Of a stretch of 64,000 bases of DNA, positions 15,682 to 24,909 are shown one piece after another. The DNA is taken from NCBI GenBank assembly GCA_041390685.1, contig JAWKPL010000001.1:2418001-2482000 (forward strand), in the 5' to 3' direction. The notes below the pieces were generated by a model. It was not told the DNA's origin and searched no databases. It saw only the letters and a program-made list of their open reading frames with translations. The translations under genes were made by a program, and so were the position numbers. Source of the DNA: JAIBBD01 sp041390685. Lineage in GTDB: Bacteria > Chloroflexota > Dehalococcoidia > UBA2979. How positions within the stretch are numbered: the stretch's first letter is position 1; each line of letters opens with the position of its first letter.

Positions 15682-16141
15682 GGTTGACCTCCCGGTGCAC
15701 CATCGACTGCTCCACGGCGGCTACGAGTACGCCGTCCTGGTTTGTGAATTCGGTCCGGCGTACGACGAACACCATCGTGCCGCTGCGGCCGGTTTTGGCG
15801 AAGACCTCTTTCACCTTCTGGCGCGCGGTCACGGTGTCGCCCGGTCGCACGACGTCGTGCAGCTCGGCGCGCTCGCCCGCGTGGAAGGTGGCCTGCCCGA
15901 ACTTCACCTTGGCGTCCGGGCCTTGCCCGAGCTGGAGCGAATACACCAGGCCCGGCGGCGCGATGACGCTGCCGTACGGACCGGCGGCGGCCGCCTCGTC
16001 ATCCGTGAACAGGGGATTGGTCTCACCGAGCACGTCGCAGAAGCGCCGAATGCGCTCCCGTGTGATCTCCTGCGAGCCCAGCTCGAACTCCTTGCCGATA
16101 ATGCTCTCGTCGTACTCGAAGACCGGTTGCTCGGTCGTCAT
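15674..16141 (-). CDS. MaoC N-terminal-like dehydratase subunit (HadA-like)
   Basis: This 155-residue hot-dog protein is of the FAS1-like dehydratase (MaoC_dehydrat_N) family. It starts at an SIIGKEFELGSQEITRERI-type N-terminus, continues with FCDVLGETNPLFTDDEAA and APPGLVYSLQL, and ends with a strand pair around RPGDTVTARQKVKEVFAKTGRSG and FVVRRTEFTNQDG. These are hallmarks of HadA/HadC-like subunits, which act with a MaoC partner on beta-hydroxyacyl thioesters. It is followed with an 8-base overlap by the partner gene, and both lie downstream of no other fatty-acid gene. An SD (AAGGAGG) precedes the ATG. Confidence 0.82.
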   Translation of the reverse strand: MTTEQPVFEYDESIIGKEFELGSQEITRERIRRFCDVLGETNPLFTDDEAAAAGPYGSVIAPPGLVYSLQLGQGPDAKVKFGQATFHAGERAELHDVVRPGDTVTARQKVKEVFAKTGRSGTMVFVVRRTEFTNQDGVLVAAVEQSMVHREVNRG

Positions 16142-16230
16142 CCACTCCTCCTTGCTCAGTCGATACGCGAGCCTCGCCTGACCCCGTGCGCAGTGTCAAG
16201 CGAGACGAAAGCGCCGGTGCGCGAGGCTTC

Positions 16231-17514
16231 TCACACCTCGCGCAACGAACGCCAGAACAACAGCATGAACACGAAGATCGCGGCGGAGACGAGGAAGAAG
16301 CCACCGATCGCGTGCGCGGCGCCCCACTCCTCGATGGCGAACCCCATCGGCAACACGCCGATCGGCATAAGCGCGAATCCCATTTGGAACAGGCTCGTCG
16401 TGCGCCCGCGCATGTCGTTGCGGGCGAGCATCTGCACGAGCATCTGCTGCAGGTTGAGCGACACGCCGTGAAAGACGCCCGCAACCGTCAGCAGCGCGAG
16501 CGCCAGCACCAGCGTTGTTGACTGGCTGAACGCGATCAGTGCGATCGCGTAGCCCACCATGCCCCAGATCGCGATCAAGCCTCGACGTTTGATGTTCCCT
16601 GCCACAAACGCGAGTCCGAGCAGCCCGATGATCGAACCCCAGCCGATTGCCGCGGCCAGCAGTCCGAACTCAACCGCACCCCCGTCGAGGACCTCGCGCG
16701 CGAACACCGGGAGTAGCTGCACATACGGATAAACGAGGAGCGCGGGCACGGTGCCGATGACCATCAGCCCCAGCAGCGCATGCTCGTGGCGGACGTAGAC
16801 GAATCCCTCCCATGGGCCGCGCAACGGATGGAGCGCCACGCGAGCGGCCTGACGGCTCTGCCGGCTGATCGGCAGTGTGAGCGACGCGGCCAGGACGTGC
16901 AGCACCGCAAGCACGATGAACGGCGATGACTTGCCCATGAAGCCGATCATGACAGCGGCGAGCGGCGGTCCAGAAATGCGAGACAGGTTCTGTGCGATCG
17001 CGCTCAGCGCCATCGCGTTCGGCATCGTCTCATCCGTCGTGATGTCATAGACATACGCCTGTCGGGACGCCTGGTTGGTCGTCGAGAAAATGCCGTCGAG
17101 GATCATGAAGATGTAGAGGTGGAAGACGTGCGCATACCCGCTCACGACGAGCGCGGCCAGCAGCGATCCCTGCAGCGCGCTGAGCAGGGTCGATGTGATG
17201 AGTACCTGGCGCCGGTTGTAGCGATCGAGCACCGTGCCGACAAACGGGCTCACGATGAGCCGCACGACGCCGCCCGTGGCCGAGATCGCGGCCAGCTGCA
17301 TGGCAGAACGGTTGGTCAGCTCGTAGACGAGCCAGCCCATGCCGATGCTCTGTGCCCACTGTGCGTATCCGCCGCTCACTGTGCTGAAGAACAGGAAGCG
17401 GAAGTCCCGCATGCGCAGCGCCTCGAAGGCGGTGCCGAAGCGCGGACCCCGTCGGGGTACCGGAACGGCGACCGCGGCGGCGGTCGCGCCGTTGCGGCGG
17501 CGTGTCCCGAGCAT
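16231..17514 (-). CDS. MFS exporter (MFS_3/EntS-like)
   Basis: This 427-residue inner-membrane exporter has about 12 helices. The N-terminus carries the pattern FEALRMRDFRFLFFSTVSGGYAQW typical of MFS_3 proteins. The loop-2 motif is FVGTVLDRYNRRQVLI, a form of the MFS motif A. Substrates of relatives include siderophores and macrolides; here it is unknown. I chose the ATG at 17514 (protein start MLGTRRRNG) because the conserved region begins soon after. Longer frames with starts at 17568 and 17646 exist and give low-complexity N-termini. A 14-bp hairpin upstream separates it from the crotonase gene. Confidence 0.82.
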   Translation of the reverse strand: MLGTRRRNGATAAAVAVPVPRRGPRFGTAFEALRMRDFRFLFFSTVSGGYAQWAQSIGMGWLVYELTNRSAMQLAAISATGGVVRLIVSPFVGTVLDRYNRRQVLITSTLLSALQGSLLAALVVSGYAHVFHLYIFMILDGIFSTTNQASRQAYVYDITTDETMPNAMALSAIAQNLSRISGPPLAAVMIGFMGKSSPFIVLAVLHVLAASLTLPISRQSRQAARVALHPLRGPWEGFVYVRHEHALLGLMVIGTVPALLVYPYVQLLPVFAREVLDGGAVEFGLLAAAIGWGSIIGLLGLAFVAGNIKRRGLIAIWGMVGYAIALIAFSQSTTLVLALALLTVAGVFHGVSLNLQQMLVQMLARNDMRGRTTSLFQMGFALMPIGVLPMGFAIEEWGAAHAIGGFFLVSAAIFVFMLLFWRSLREV

Positions 17515-17643
17515 GGCTGTGCCTTTCGATCTCCGCCGGAAGCCGGTCGGTGCCGAGTGCTGCGCCATTATGGCGGGCGGCGACGATTCTCCGCTACCAC
17601 GATTGTTGCGCCGCCGCCAACAGGGGCCGGGAGGCGCCGTGTG

Positions 17644-17677
17644 CACATGAGGCCGCGGGGTCTCGCGGCCTCATGTG
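17644..17677 (-). terminator. terminator of the upstream crotonase gene
   Basis: CACATGAGGCCGCG (17644-17657) pairs perfectly over 14 bp with 17664-17677 around a six-base loop. It lies downstream of a minus-strand gene and has no T-tract. Confidence 0.6.
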
Positions 17678-17693
17678 TCCACGGGAGGCGTGG

Positions 17694-18590
17694 CTACGGC
17701 GTGGTCATCGAGAGCGGCACCGGCGGCGCGGCCACGGACCAATGCGGGATGCCGTCATCGGGCGCGCCGATGGGCATGCCGTCCGCGTGCACCTCGGCCC
17801 AGTGCGAGTGGTTCGCCTGGTGCAGCGTGAAACACGCCTGCAACGCGTTGTAGAAGCCCTGGTTGTCCATCGTCTGGTTGACGGATTCCTTGACGAGCAG
17901 CGCCGTGACCGTCGGCAGCTTCGCGATGCGGCGGGCGAACTCGAGCGTGTCTTCCTCGAGGCGCTCACGCGGGAAGACTTTGCTCACCATGCCGAGGCGG
18001 TGCGCTTCCTCCGCACCCAGGGAGTCTCCCGTGAGCAGGAGCTCCTTCGTCTTGCGGGCGCCGAACTCCCATGGGTGGGCGAAGTACTCCACGCCGCACA
18101 TTCCCAGGCGCGTGCCGACCACGTCCGCGAACTCCGCGTCGTCGGAGGCCACGATCAGGTCGCAGGCCCAGGCCAGCATCAGCGCGGCGGCGTAGCACTT
18201 GCCCTGCACCTGCGCGACCGTGACCTTGCGCAGGTTGCGCCAGCGCAGGGTGTTCTGGAAGAAGAAGTGCCACTCCTGGCGCATACGCGACTCGAGGCCG
18301 GCGTACGTGCCGCCGTAGCCGCGGACCGTCGCATGCTCGTCCGGTCCACCACGGGTGCGCTCGGCGATTGACTCCGGCGTGCCCATGTCGTGGCCCGCCG
18401 AGAACGTGGGCCCGGCGCCCCCGAGGATGATCACCCGCACGCGGTCGTCCTGCTCGGCGCGCAACAGCGCGTCGTCCAGTTCCACCAGGAGGCCGCGGCT
18501 CTGTGCGTTGCGGAAGTCCGGCCGGTTCAACATCACGCGCACGATTGCGCCATCGTCGAGCGTCTCGGATGTGACGAAGCGGTAGTCCAT
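17694..18590 (-). CDS. enoyl-CoA hydratase/isomerase (crotonase) family protein
   Basis: This 298-residue crotonase-fold protein has the first oxyanion segment FSAGHDMGTP (about residues 62-71) and the second QGKCYAAALMLAWACDLIVA. Both catalytic glutamates of standard enoyl-CoA hydratases are absent: the first position reads ALMLA, and the segment after it (AEFADVVGTRLGM) lacks the FGxPE motif. The SAGHD motif is seen in some crotonase-like CoA-processing enzymes of unknown function. The start is ATG at 18590, with SD AAGGGA upstream. Longer open frame upstream is not supported. Terminates at the hairpin at 17644-17677. Confidence 0.83.
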   Translation of the reverse strand: MDYRFVTSETLDDGAIVRVMLNRPDFRNAQSRGLLVELDDALLRAEQDDRVRVIILGGAGPTFSAGHDMGTPESIAERTRGGPDEHATVRGYGGTYAGLESRMRQEWHFFFQNTLRWRNLRKVTVAQVQGKCYAAALMLAWACDLIVASDDAEFADVVGTRLGMCGVEYFAHPWEFGARKTKELLLTGDSLGAEEAHRLGMVSKVFPRERLEEDTLEFARRIAKLPTVTALLVKESVNQTMDNQGFYNALQACFTLHQANHSHWAEVHADGMPIGAPDDGIPHWSVAAPPVPLSMTTP

Positions 18591-18683
18591 GCGTCCCTTC
18601 TCCCTTGCTGATCTCGTGCTGCGCGGGCATTGTACGCCCGGCCATCGCGCCGAAGACCCGTTGAGGCGGCCTCGGGGCACGCG

Positions 18684-18689
18684 TAGACT
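18684..18689 (+). promoter_or_regulatory. -10 box of mutS promoter
   Basis: TAGACT, matching the TAnnnT pattern. Transcription from near 18696 would give a leader of about 27 nt before the proposed CTG start, containing a weak SD (GAGAGGG). Confidence 0.4.
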
Positions 18690-18722
18690 GAACGGCGTCT
18701 CCCCAGGGACGAGAGGGCGCAC

Positions 18723-21311
18723 CTGAGCGCTCCCGCCACCGGCCCCCGGCAGCTCACGCCCGCCAGGGCGCAGTACTTCGCGCTCAAGGAGCAGCATCCA
18801 GACGCGCTGCTGCTGTTCCGCATGGGCGACTTCTACGAGACCTTCGATGGCGACGCCGAGGTCGTGGCGAGTGTGACCGGTGTCACCCTGACCTCACGGC
18901 CCATGGGTCGTGGCGAAGGGCGCGTGCCCCTGGCCGGCGTGCCCTACCACGCGCTCGAGCGCTACCTGGACCAGCTCGTCGCCGCCGGGCATCGGGTCGC
19001 GATCGTCGAGCAGGTTGGCCCCGCCGGCCGCGGGCTCGTGGAGCGCCGTGTCGTGCGGGTCGTGACCCCGGGCACGGTCGAGACCGGGGCGCTGCTGGAG
19101 GAGCGCGGCCACAACTGGCTGATCGCCGTCGTGCCCGACGGCACCGCGGGGGGGCGGTGGGGGCTCGCCGCCTGCGACGTCACGACGGGCGAATTCGAGT
19201 GCCAGGCGATCGAGGCGGGTGAGTTCCCCGGTGAGTGGGCGCGCCTGCGTCCGCGGGAGGCCCTCGTCCCCGAGGACGTTACGGCGCCGGACGCGCCCGT
19301 GATGCGCGGGACGCTGCTGACCCGGCGGCCCGCGCGCTGGTTCGCTCCGGCACGCGCCGCGGAGTCGCTGGCGGCTCAATTCGCCCTGCGCTCGGTCGAC
19401 GGGCTCGGGCTGGAAGGCATCGAGGAGGGGATGCGCGCCGCCGGGGCGCTCGTCGCGTACCTGCAGGAGGCGTGGCCGGACGCGTTGCGCCACCTCCGTC
19501 CGCCGCGGGCAGTGCGGGCCACCGACCACGTCTACCTCGACCCGCAGACGCGCCGGAACCTCGACCTCTTCGAGTCGCGCCGGTCGGGTGAAGGATCACT
19601 CGTCCAGACGGTGGACCGGACGCTGACGCCCGGCGGAGGGCGGCTGCTGCGGGAGCGGCTCGGCCGTCCGCTGCGCTCGCGGGCGGCGGTCGAGGCGCGG
19701 CTCGATGCCGTCGAGGAACTCGTACGCGCGCCGCTGGCGCGACTGGCGCTGCGGCGCGAACTGCGCGGGATGCCGGACATCGAGCGCTTGCTGGGCCGGG
19801 TACGCGCGGGATCGGCGACGGCGCGCCAGCTCGTGCAACTCCGTCAGGCGCTCGACCGCCTGCCGCCGCTCGCGGGCCACGCCGAGAGCGCAGGTCCGGC
19901 CTGCGCCTCGGCGACGGCCGGGCTGACCGGCGCGGGCGAGGCCGCCGCCTGCATCGCGGCCGCGATCGCGGATGCGCCGGCCGCGGAGCCGGGCGACGGC
20001 ACCACCGCGCGACCGGGGTTCGACCCGGAGGTCGACGAACTCCGCGAACTGGCGGGGGACGCGCGGAGCGCACTGCTGCGCCTGGAGTCGGATGAACGGG
20101 CGCGGACCGGGCTGACGTCGCTCAAGGTCGGATTCAACCGCGTGTTCGGCTACTACTGGGAACTGCCCCAGTCGCAAGCCTCGCGCGCGCCCGCCGAGTA
20201 CGAGCCGCGGCAGACGCTGGCCAACGCGCAGCGGTATCGGAGCGCGGAACTGAGCGCGCTCGAGACGCGGATCCTCGAGGCGCGGGAGCGGCTGGAGGAG
20301 CGCGAGCGCGCGCTGGTCGAGCGCGTACGGGCGCAGGTCGCCGCCTCGGGTGCCGCCATCGAGCGCGCGGCGGACGCCGTAGCCCGCCTGGACGTGTCGG
20401 CGGGGCTGGCGGACCTTGCGGCAGACGCACGCTACGTTCGTCCGCTGCTCGCGGACCAGGGCGCCCTGGAGATCGTCGGAGGACGGCATCCGGTCGTGGA
20501 AGCGCAGCTACCCGGCGGGGTATTCGTGGCCAACGACTGCCTGCTCGGGGACGGCCGCGACATCGTCGTGCTCACCGGCCCGAACATGGGAGGCAAGTCC
20601 ACGTACCTCCGGCAGGTGGCGCTGGTGACGCTCCTCGCGCAGTGCGGCTCGTTCGTCCCGGCGGAGCGGGCGCGCGTCCCGTTGGTGGACCGGATCTTCA
20701 CGCGCGTTGGCGCGCAGGATGACCTCGCCGCCGGCCAGTCGACGTTCATGGTGGAGATGCTCGAGACGGCGGCGATCCTGCACGGTGCGACCGAGCGGTC
20801 GCTCGTGATCCTGGATGAGGTGGGTCGGGGGACGTCGACGCAGGACGGACTCGCGATCGCCCGCGCGGTGATCGAGTATCTGCACCATCGTCCGGGGGGC
20901 AGTCCGCGCACCCTGTTCGCTACCCACTACCAGGAGCTGGTCGCGCTCTCCACGCTGCTGCCACGGGTCGTGAATCGCTCGGTGGCCGTACGGGAAGAGG
21001 GCGGCGACGTCGTGTTTCTCCATCAGATCGTCGAGGGCGGCGCGGACCGATCGTACGGCGTGCATGTCGCCGCGCTCGCCGGCATGCCGCGGGCGGTCGT
21101 GGCACGGGCACGCGAACTGCTGCGCGGGGGAGCGGAGGCGACGGCGCCGCCCGCGCCCCCGGCCCAGCCGTCACTGCTCGCGGCGGCGGATTCGATGCTC
21201 CTCGCGGACCTGGCCGCGCTCGACCCGGACGCGCTCACCCCGCTGGAGGCGTTGCAACGGCTGTACGAGCTGCGTCGCGAGGCGCGCAGGCGCCTGGCGG
21301 TGGAGGGTTGA
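18723..21311 (+). CDS. mutS: DNA mismatch repair protein MutS (probable CTG start)
   Basis: MutS recognises mismatches and recruits MutL. Domains run in order: mismatch binding with GDFYE (Phe 37-Glu 39 in the numbering used here), connector, core/clamp coiled coils, and a C-terminal ABC-type ATPase with Walker A GPNMGGKST, FMVEM, Walker B ILDEVGRGTST and a final TATHYQEL-like switch (ATHYQEL). The first in-frame ATG (18822) sits inside GDFYE and would remove the mismatch-contact helix. The frame is open upstream to a TAG at 18684, and reads LTPARAQYFALKEQHPDALL, which is classic MutS N-terminus. The only plausible start there is CTG at 18723. With that start the protein is 862 residues. The stop overlaps mutL. 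Confidence 0.93.
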   Translation: MSAPATGPRQLTPARAQYFALKEQHPDALLLFRMGDFYETFDGDAEVVASVTGVTLTSRPMGRGEGRVPLAGVPYHALERYLDQLVAAGHRVAIVEQVGPAGRGLVERRVVRVVTPGTVETGALLEERGHNWLIAVVPDGTAGGRWGLAACDVTTGEFECQAIEAGEFPGEWARLRPREALVPEDVTAPDAPVMRGTLLTRRPARWFAPARAAESLAAQFALRSVDGLGLEGIEEGMRAAGALVAYLQEAWPDALRHLRPPRAVRATDHVYLDPQTRRNLDLFESRRSGEGSLVQTVDRTLTPGGGRLLRERLGRPLRSRAAVEARLDAVEELVRAPLARLALRRELRGMPDIERLLGRVRAGSATARQLVQLRQALDRLPPLAGHAESAGPACASATAGLTGAGEAAACIAAAIADAPAAEPGDGTTARPGFDPEVDELRELAGDARSALLRLESDERARTGLTSLKVGFNRVFGYYWELPQSQASRAPAEYEPRQTLANAQRYRSAELSALETRILEARERLEERERALVERVRAQVAASGAAIERAADAVARLDVSAGLADLAADARYVRPLLADQGALEIVGGRHPVVEAQLPGGVFVANDCLLGDGRDIVVLTGPNMGGKSTYLRQVALVTLLAQCGSFVPAERARVPLVDRIFTRVGAQDDLAAGQSTFMVEMLETAAILHGATERSLVILDEVGRGTSTQDGLAIARAVIEYLHHRPGGSPRTLFATHYQELVALSTLLPRVVNRSVAVREEGGDVVFLHQIVEGGADRSYGVHVAALAGMPRAVVARARELLRGGAEATAPPAPPAQPSLLAAADSMLLADLAALDPDALTPLEALQRLYELRREARRRLAVEG

Positions 21312-23134
21312 ACGAGCACACGGTCGCGGTGCCCCGCATCCGGCTGCTGCCGCCGGAGGTCGCGGCGCGGATCGCCGCGGGCGAGGTCATCGAACGGCCC
21401 GCGTCCGTCGTGAAGGAGCTCGTCGAGAACGCGCTCGATGCGGGGGCGCGCACGGTGGACGTGGAGATCGACGGCGGTGGCTGCGACCGCATCCGGGTGC
21501 GCGACGACGGCTGCGGGATCCCGGCCGATCAGCTCGCGGACGCGTTCGAGCGGCATGCGACCTCGAAGCTGTGGGACGAGCGCGACCTCTTCGCGGTGCG
21601 CACGCTCGGCTTCCGCGGCGAGGCGCTGGCGGCGATCGTCGCGGCCGGCGACGTCGAGTTCGTGACACGCCCACGGGGTGAGTCCGCCGCAGCGCTGGCG
21701 CGATACCGGGACGGGCGGCGGGAGCGCCTCGGCAGCGCGGGTGCCGCCGCCGGGACGAGCGTTGAGGTGCGCGACCTCTTCGCGGCCCTGCCGGCGCGAC
21801 GCCGCTTCCTGCGCTCGCCGCAGTCCGAGGCCCGGGCAGTCGCCGGAGTACTGCAGGCGTACGCCCTCGCGCGTCCGGATGTCGCCTTCCGTCTGACCGC
21901 TGGCGGCCGCCACATGCTCGTCACCGATGGCTCGGGAGACCCCCGTGCAGCGTTCGCCGCGCTCTTCGGCGAGCGACGGGCGGGCGCGCTGCTCGAGGTA
22001 CGCGGGGAACGCGCGGATGAAGACGGCTCGGCGCGGGTATCAGGACTCGTGGGGGCGCCGTCGGAGCACCAGGGGCACCGTCGCGGGCTGTTCCTGTTCG
22101 CGAACGGCCGCGCCATCGTCTCCCGCGCCTTGAGCCACGCGGTGGAGCAGGCGTATCACGCGCTGCTGCCCACGGGCCGGTTCCCCATCGGCATCTTGCA
22201 TGTGGACGTGCCGCCCGACGAGGTCGACGTGAACGTGCACCCCACGAAGGCGGAAGTGCGCTTTCGCCACGAGCGTCTGGTGTACGCGGTCGTGACCACG
22301 GCCGTGCGGGAGGCGCTTCGCGGCGCCCCTGCCCCGGCGTGGACCGCGCCAGCGGCACCGGAGCAATCTCCCTGGGCGGCCGGGCGCGTGCTCCAGGGCG
22401 CGCGCGCAGCCGCGCGGATCGCGCTTCCCGGCGCCAGCCTGCCGGAAGGGCCACCGGACGGAGCGCAGTCCAGCGCCGTCGACGAAACGGTTGAGGCCAG
22501 GCGATGGTCGGGCATGGCGTCCCCGGCGCCGTCGGCGCAGCAGGACTCGCTGCCACTGGCGGAGCGCCTGCCGGCGCTACGCGCGCTCGGGCAGGTCGAC
22601 GCGACGTATCTCGTGGCGGAGGCCCCGGACGGGCTGTACCTGGTCGACCAGCACGCTGCCCATGAGCGGGTGCTCTACGAGCGCATCGCGGCACTGCGCC
22701 TCGGCGGTCAGGCGGAGCGGCAACCGTTGCTGACGGCGATCCCGGTCACGCTCTCCGCAACGCAGGCGCTGCTGGTCGAGGAGCAGGCAGACACTCTGAC
22801 GGCGTTCGGCTTCACCATCGAGCGAGCGGACGGCACTGCGGTCATCGTGCGTGCGGTCCCCGCATTGTTGAGCGGACAGGATCCGGCTCGTGCGCTTCTG
22901 GCTTACCTCGAGCGGTTCGAGGCTGAGACGCGACTGTCCGGCCCGGACCGCGCCGTCGCGTCGCTCGCCTGCCGGGCGGCGGTGATGGCGGGCGACCGCC
23001 TCGACCTCGATCAGCAGCGCGCGCTGCTGCTAGCGCTGGAGCAGACGGAGACGCCGCAGACGTGTCCGCACGGACGGCCGACCCTGGTGCACGTCAGCCG
23101 CGAGGCGCTGGCGCGTTCGTTCGGACGCCGCTGA
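21308..23134 (+). CDS. mutL: DNA mismatch repair endonuclease MutL
   Basis: MutL couples mismatch recognition to strand incision. The 608-residue protein has the GHKL ATPase motifs: EVIERPASVVKELVENALDAGA, DDGCGI, and TSKLWDERDL/TLGFRGEAL. Its C-terminal domain carries the metal-dependent endonuclease motif DQHAAHERVLYE (DQHAxxExxxxE), plus ACRAAVM and CPHGRPT, so it is of the nicking type found in bacteria without MutH. The start is TTG at 21308, overlapping the mutS stop by 4 bases, with GGAGGG just upstream. It forms an operon mutS-mutL. Confidence 0.95.
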   Translation: MNEHTVAVPRIRLLPPEVAARIAAGEVIERPASVVKELVENALDAGARTVDVEIDGGGCDRIRVRDDGCGIPADQLADAFERHATSKLWDERDLFAVRTLGFRGEALAAIVAAGDVEFVTRPRGESAAALARYRDGRRERLGSAGAAAGTSVEVRDLFAALPARRRFLRSPQSEARAVAGVLQAYALARPDVAFRLTAGGRHMLVTDGSGDPRAAFAALFGERRAGALLEVRGERADEDGSARVSGLVGAPSEHQGHRRGLFLFANGRAIVSRALSHAVEQAYHALLPTGRFPIGILHVDVPPDEVDVNVHPTKAEVRFRHERLVYAVVTTAVREALRGAPAPAWTAPAAPEQSPWAAGRVLQGARAAARIALPGASLPEGPPDGAQSSAVDETVEARRWSGMASPAPSAQQDSLPLAERLPALRALGQVDATYLVAEAPDGLYLVDQHAAHERVLYERIAALRLGGQAERQPLLTAIPVTLSATQALLVEEQADTLTAFGFTIERADGTAVIVRAVPALLSGQDPARALLAYLERFEAETRLSGPDRAVASLACRAAVMAGDRLDLDQQRALLLALEQTETPQTCPHGRPTLVHVSREALARSFGRR

Positions 23135-23153
23135 CGCGGCTGCGGGATCCGGA

Positions 23154-24629
23154 CTAGAGGATCTCAGGCAGGTCCTCGCGCCGCTCGCGCCAGCGCAACA
23201 GGGTGTCGACGGTGTGGGCGGCGGCGGGCACGGAGAAGAACGCAGCCAGGCCGAGACGCTGCGCCTCGACGTGGAAGTCGCCCGCCGGCTCGGGCGCGTA
23301 TTCACGACGCACGGCGATCACCGGGCGGCCGGTCCGCTCCTGAATCGCGGCCAGGGTACGGGCGGATTCGAGGGCGCGTTCGCGACGCCGCTCGTCGCGC
23401 TCCGCGCGCGTCTGGGGGTCGGACGGCTCATCGCCGGGGCGCGGCGGACTCATGCGGAAGTCGCCGCGGCTCGCGATCACGAAGTCGTAGCCCGGCGCCT
23501 CGGCGGCGACGGCCGTGACCTCGTCCGCCACCCCGTGGCGGTCGCCCACGAACCCGGCATCGATGGGGTTGTGGACGCTGTTGCCGGCGACGGGCACCCA
23601 CTCACGCAGGCGCTCCTGCGTCTCGATCGGAAGGTCGGGCATTTCGAGGTCAGCGCGAGCGATCACGTCCGCGGAGAGCACAGAAAACCCGCCGCCACCA
23701 CCCGTGAGTACCGCGCGGCGCCCGCGTACCGCGCGCATGCGCGTGGTGACCGCGACCGCCATGTCGAACATCTCATCCAGGGAGTCGACGCGCAGGGCGC
23801 CAGTCTGGCGGCACATCGCTTCGAACACGGCGGCGGAGCCCGCGAGCGATCCGGTGTGCGAGCTCGCGGCGCGGGCGCCGGCCGCGGTGAATCCGCCCTT
23901 GAGGATGATCGTCGGCTTCACACGCGCACAGCGGCGAACCGCTTCGAGGAACCGGCGTCCGTCAGGCACGCCTTCGATGTACGCGAGGACGACCTCCGTG
24001 TCCGCGTCGCTGCTGGCGTACTCGAACAACTCGGCGGCATCGATGTCTGAGCCGTTCCCGAAGGAGACGACCTTCGAGAACCGCAGCCCGCGCGGGGCCA
24101 GTCCGCTCACGACGCCGCCCGCGTTCGCGCCGGACTGCGAGATCATCATCACGTTCCCGGCGTCGGTCGGGAAGCCCAGGCTGAACGAGATGCGCTCGTC
24201 TGGCACGTACAGACCCATGCAGTTGGGGCCCAGGACACGCACACCGCCGGCGCGCGCGCGCTCCGCGAGCTCGCGCTCCGCCGCGGCCATGCCCTCCTCG
24301 CCGCTTTCAGAGAACCCCGCGGTGAAGAAATGCAGTGAGCGCACGCGCTTTTCGACGCACTGGTCGACGAGGGTCGCGACGAGGTGACGGGGAATCAGCG
24401 AGATCACATGGTCGACCGGCTCTGGGCAGTCCAGCAGCGTGGGGTAGGCCTTGATGCCGCGGATCTCTGTCGCCCGCGGGTGCACGACGTAGATCGGCTT
24501 GCGCTCATGGAATCCCTGGTCCAGCAGGGCGAGGAAGAAGTCCGCCCCTCGGCCGTCCAGCTTCTCGGGGACGCCCACCAGCGCGATGGCGCGTGGGTGG
24601 AAGATCGGGTCCAGTGGGTGCTCACTCAC
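23154..24629 (-). CDS. CoA-ligase (ADP-forming) alpha-subunit-like protein
   Basis: This 491-residue protein resembles the alpha subunit of ADP-forming acetyl-CoA synthetase and succinyl-CoA synthetase alpha. It has an N-terminal CoA-binding Rossmann domain (FHPRAIALVGVPEKLDGRG), then ligase domains with QSGANAG and the SHTGSLAGS motif carrying the phospho-histidine. The C-terminal ATP-grasp (beta) domain is missing from it and none is seen nearby, so it may need a separate partner or have another role. The tail is rich in charged residues (RAERDERRRERALE). I placed the start at a GTG (24629) with SD GAGGA about 9 nt upstream. A longer frame from 24656 is possible. Confidence 0.8.
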   Translation of the reverse strand: MSEHPLDPIFHPRAIALVGVPEKLDGRGADFFLALLDQGFHERKPIYVVHPRATEIRGIKAYPTLLDCPEPVDHVISLIPRHLVATLVDQCVEKRVRSLHFFTAGFSESGEEGMAAAERELAERARAGGVRVLGPNCMGLYVPDERISFSLGFPTDAGNVMMISQSGANAGGVVSGLAPRGLRFSKVVSFGNGSDIDAAELFEYASSDADTEVVLAYIEGVPDGRRFLEAVRRCARVKPTIILKGGFTAAGARAASSHTGSLAGSAAVFEAMCRQTGALRVDSLDEMFDMAVAVTTRMRAVRGRRAVLTGGGGGFSVLSADVIARADLEMPDLPIETQERLREWVPVAGNSVHNPIDAGFVGDRHGVADEVTAVAAEAPGYDFVIASRGDFRMSPPRPGDEPSDPQTRAERDERRRERALESARTLAAIQERTGRPVIAVRREYAPEPAGDFHVEAQRLGLAAFFSVPAAAHTVDTLLRWRERREDLPEIL

Positions 24630-24720
24630 GTCGCATCGTCCTCGTCGTGGCTGCATTCAGCCTGGCAGCGCCGTTCGCGCGGCTGAGCCGCCGTCGTATC
24701 GGACGGCCTCGGCTGGTGCT

Positions 24721-24897
24721 TCAGTCCTGTTGTTGCGAGGTGAACTCGTGCCAGTCCGGACACTCCGCACAGAGCCCGCGCTTGCTGAGTTCGCCCGGAA
24801 TGTCCTCGAGGACGTGTACTTCTTCGATATGCCCGCAGCGCTCGCACTCGTCGCGAGCGACTCGGACGGTGACCAGGTCGGCGGACCACGCGTTCAC
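24721..24897 (-). CDS. small zinc-ribbon-like protein, 58 residues
   Basis: The sequence contains CERCGHIEEVHVL and, 22 residues further on, CAECPDWHEF: two CxxC pairs that fit a rubredoxin/zinc-ribbon fold. Function is not recognised. I chose a GTG start at 24897 because TACGAT lies exactly six bases upstream, the same leaderless arrangement seen for several other genes. A longer frame would start at 24984. It lies between the CoA-ligase-like gene and the divergent DUF35 gene, and no signal peptide or membrane helix is seen. Confidence 0.55.
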   Translation of the reverse strand: MNAWSADLVTVRVARDECERCGHIEEVHVLEDIPGELSKRGLCAECPDWHEFTSQQQD

Positions 24898-24903
24898 ACG
24901 AGC

Positions 24904-24909
24904 ATCGTA
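24904..24909 (-). promoter_or_regulatory. -10 box of leaderless zinc-ribbon gene
   Basis: TACGAT on the minus strand, six bases before the GTG at 24897. No SD. Confidence 0.4.
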
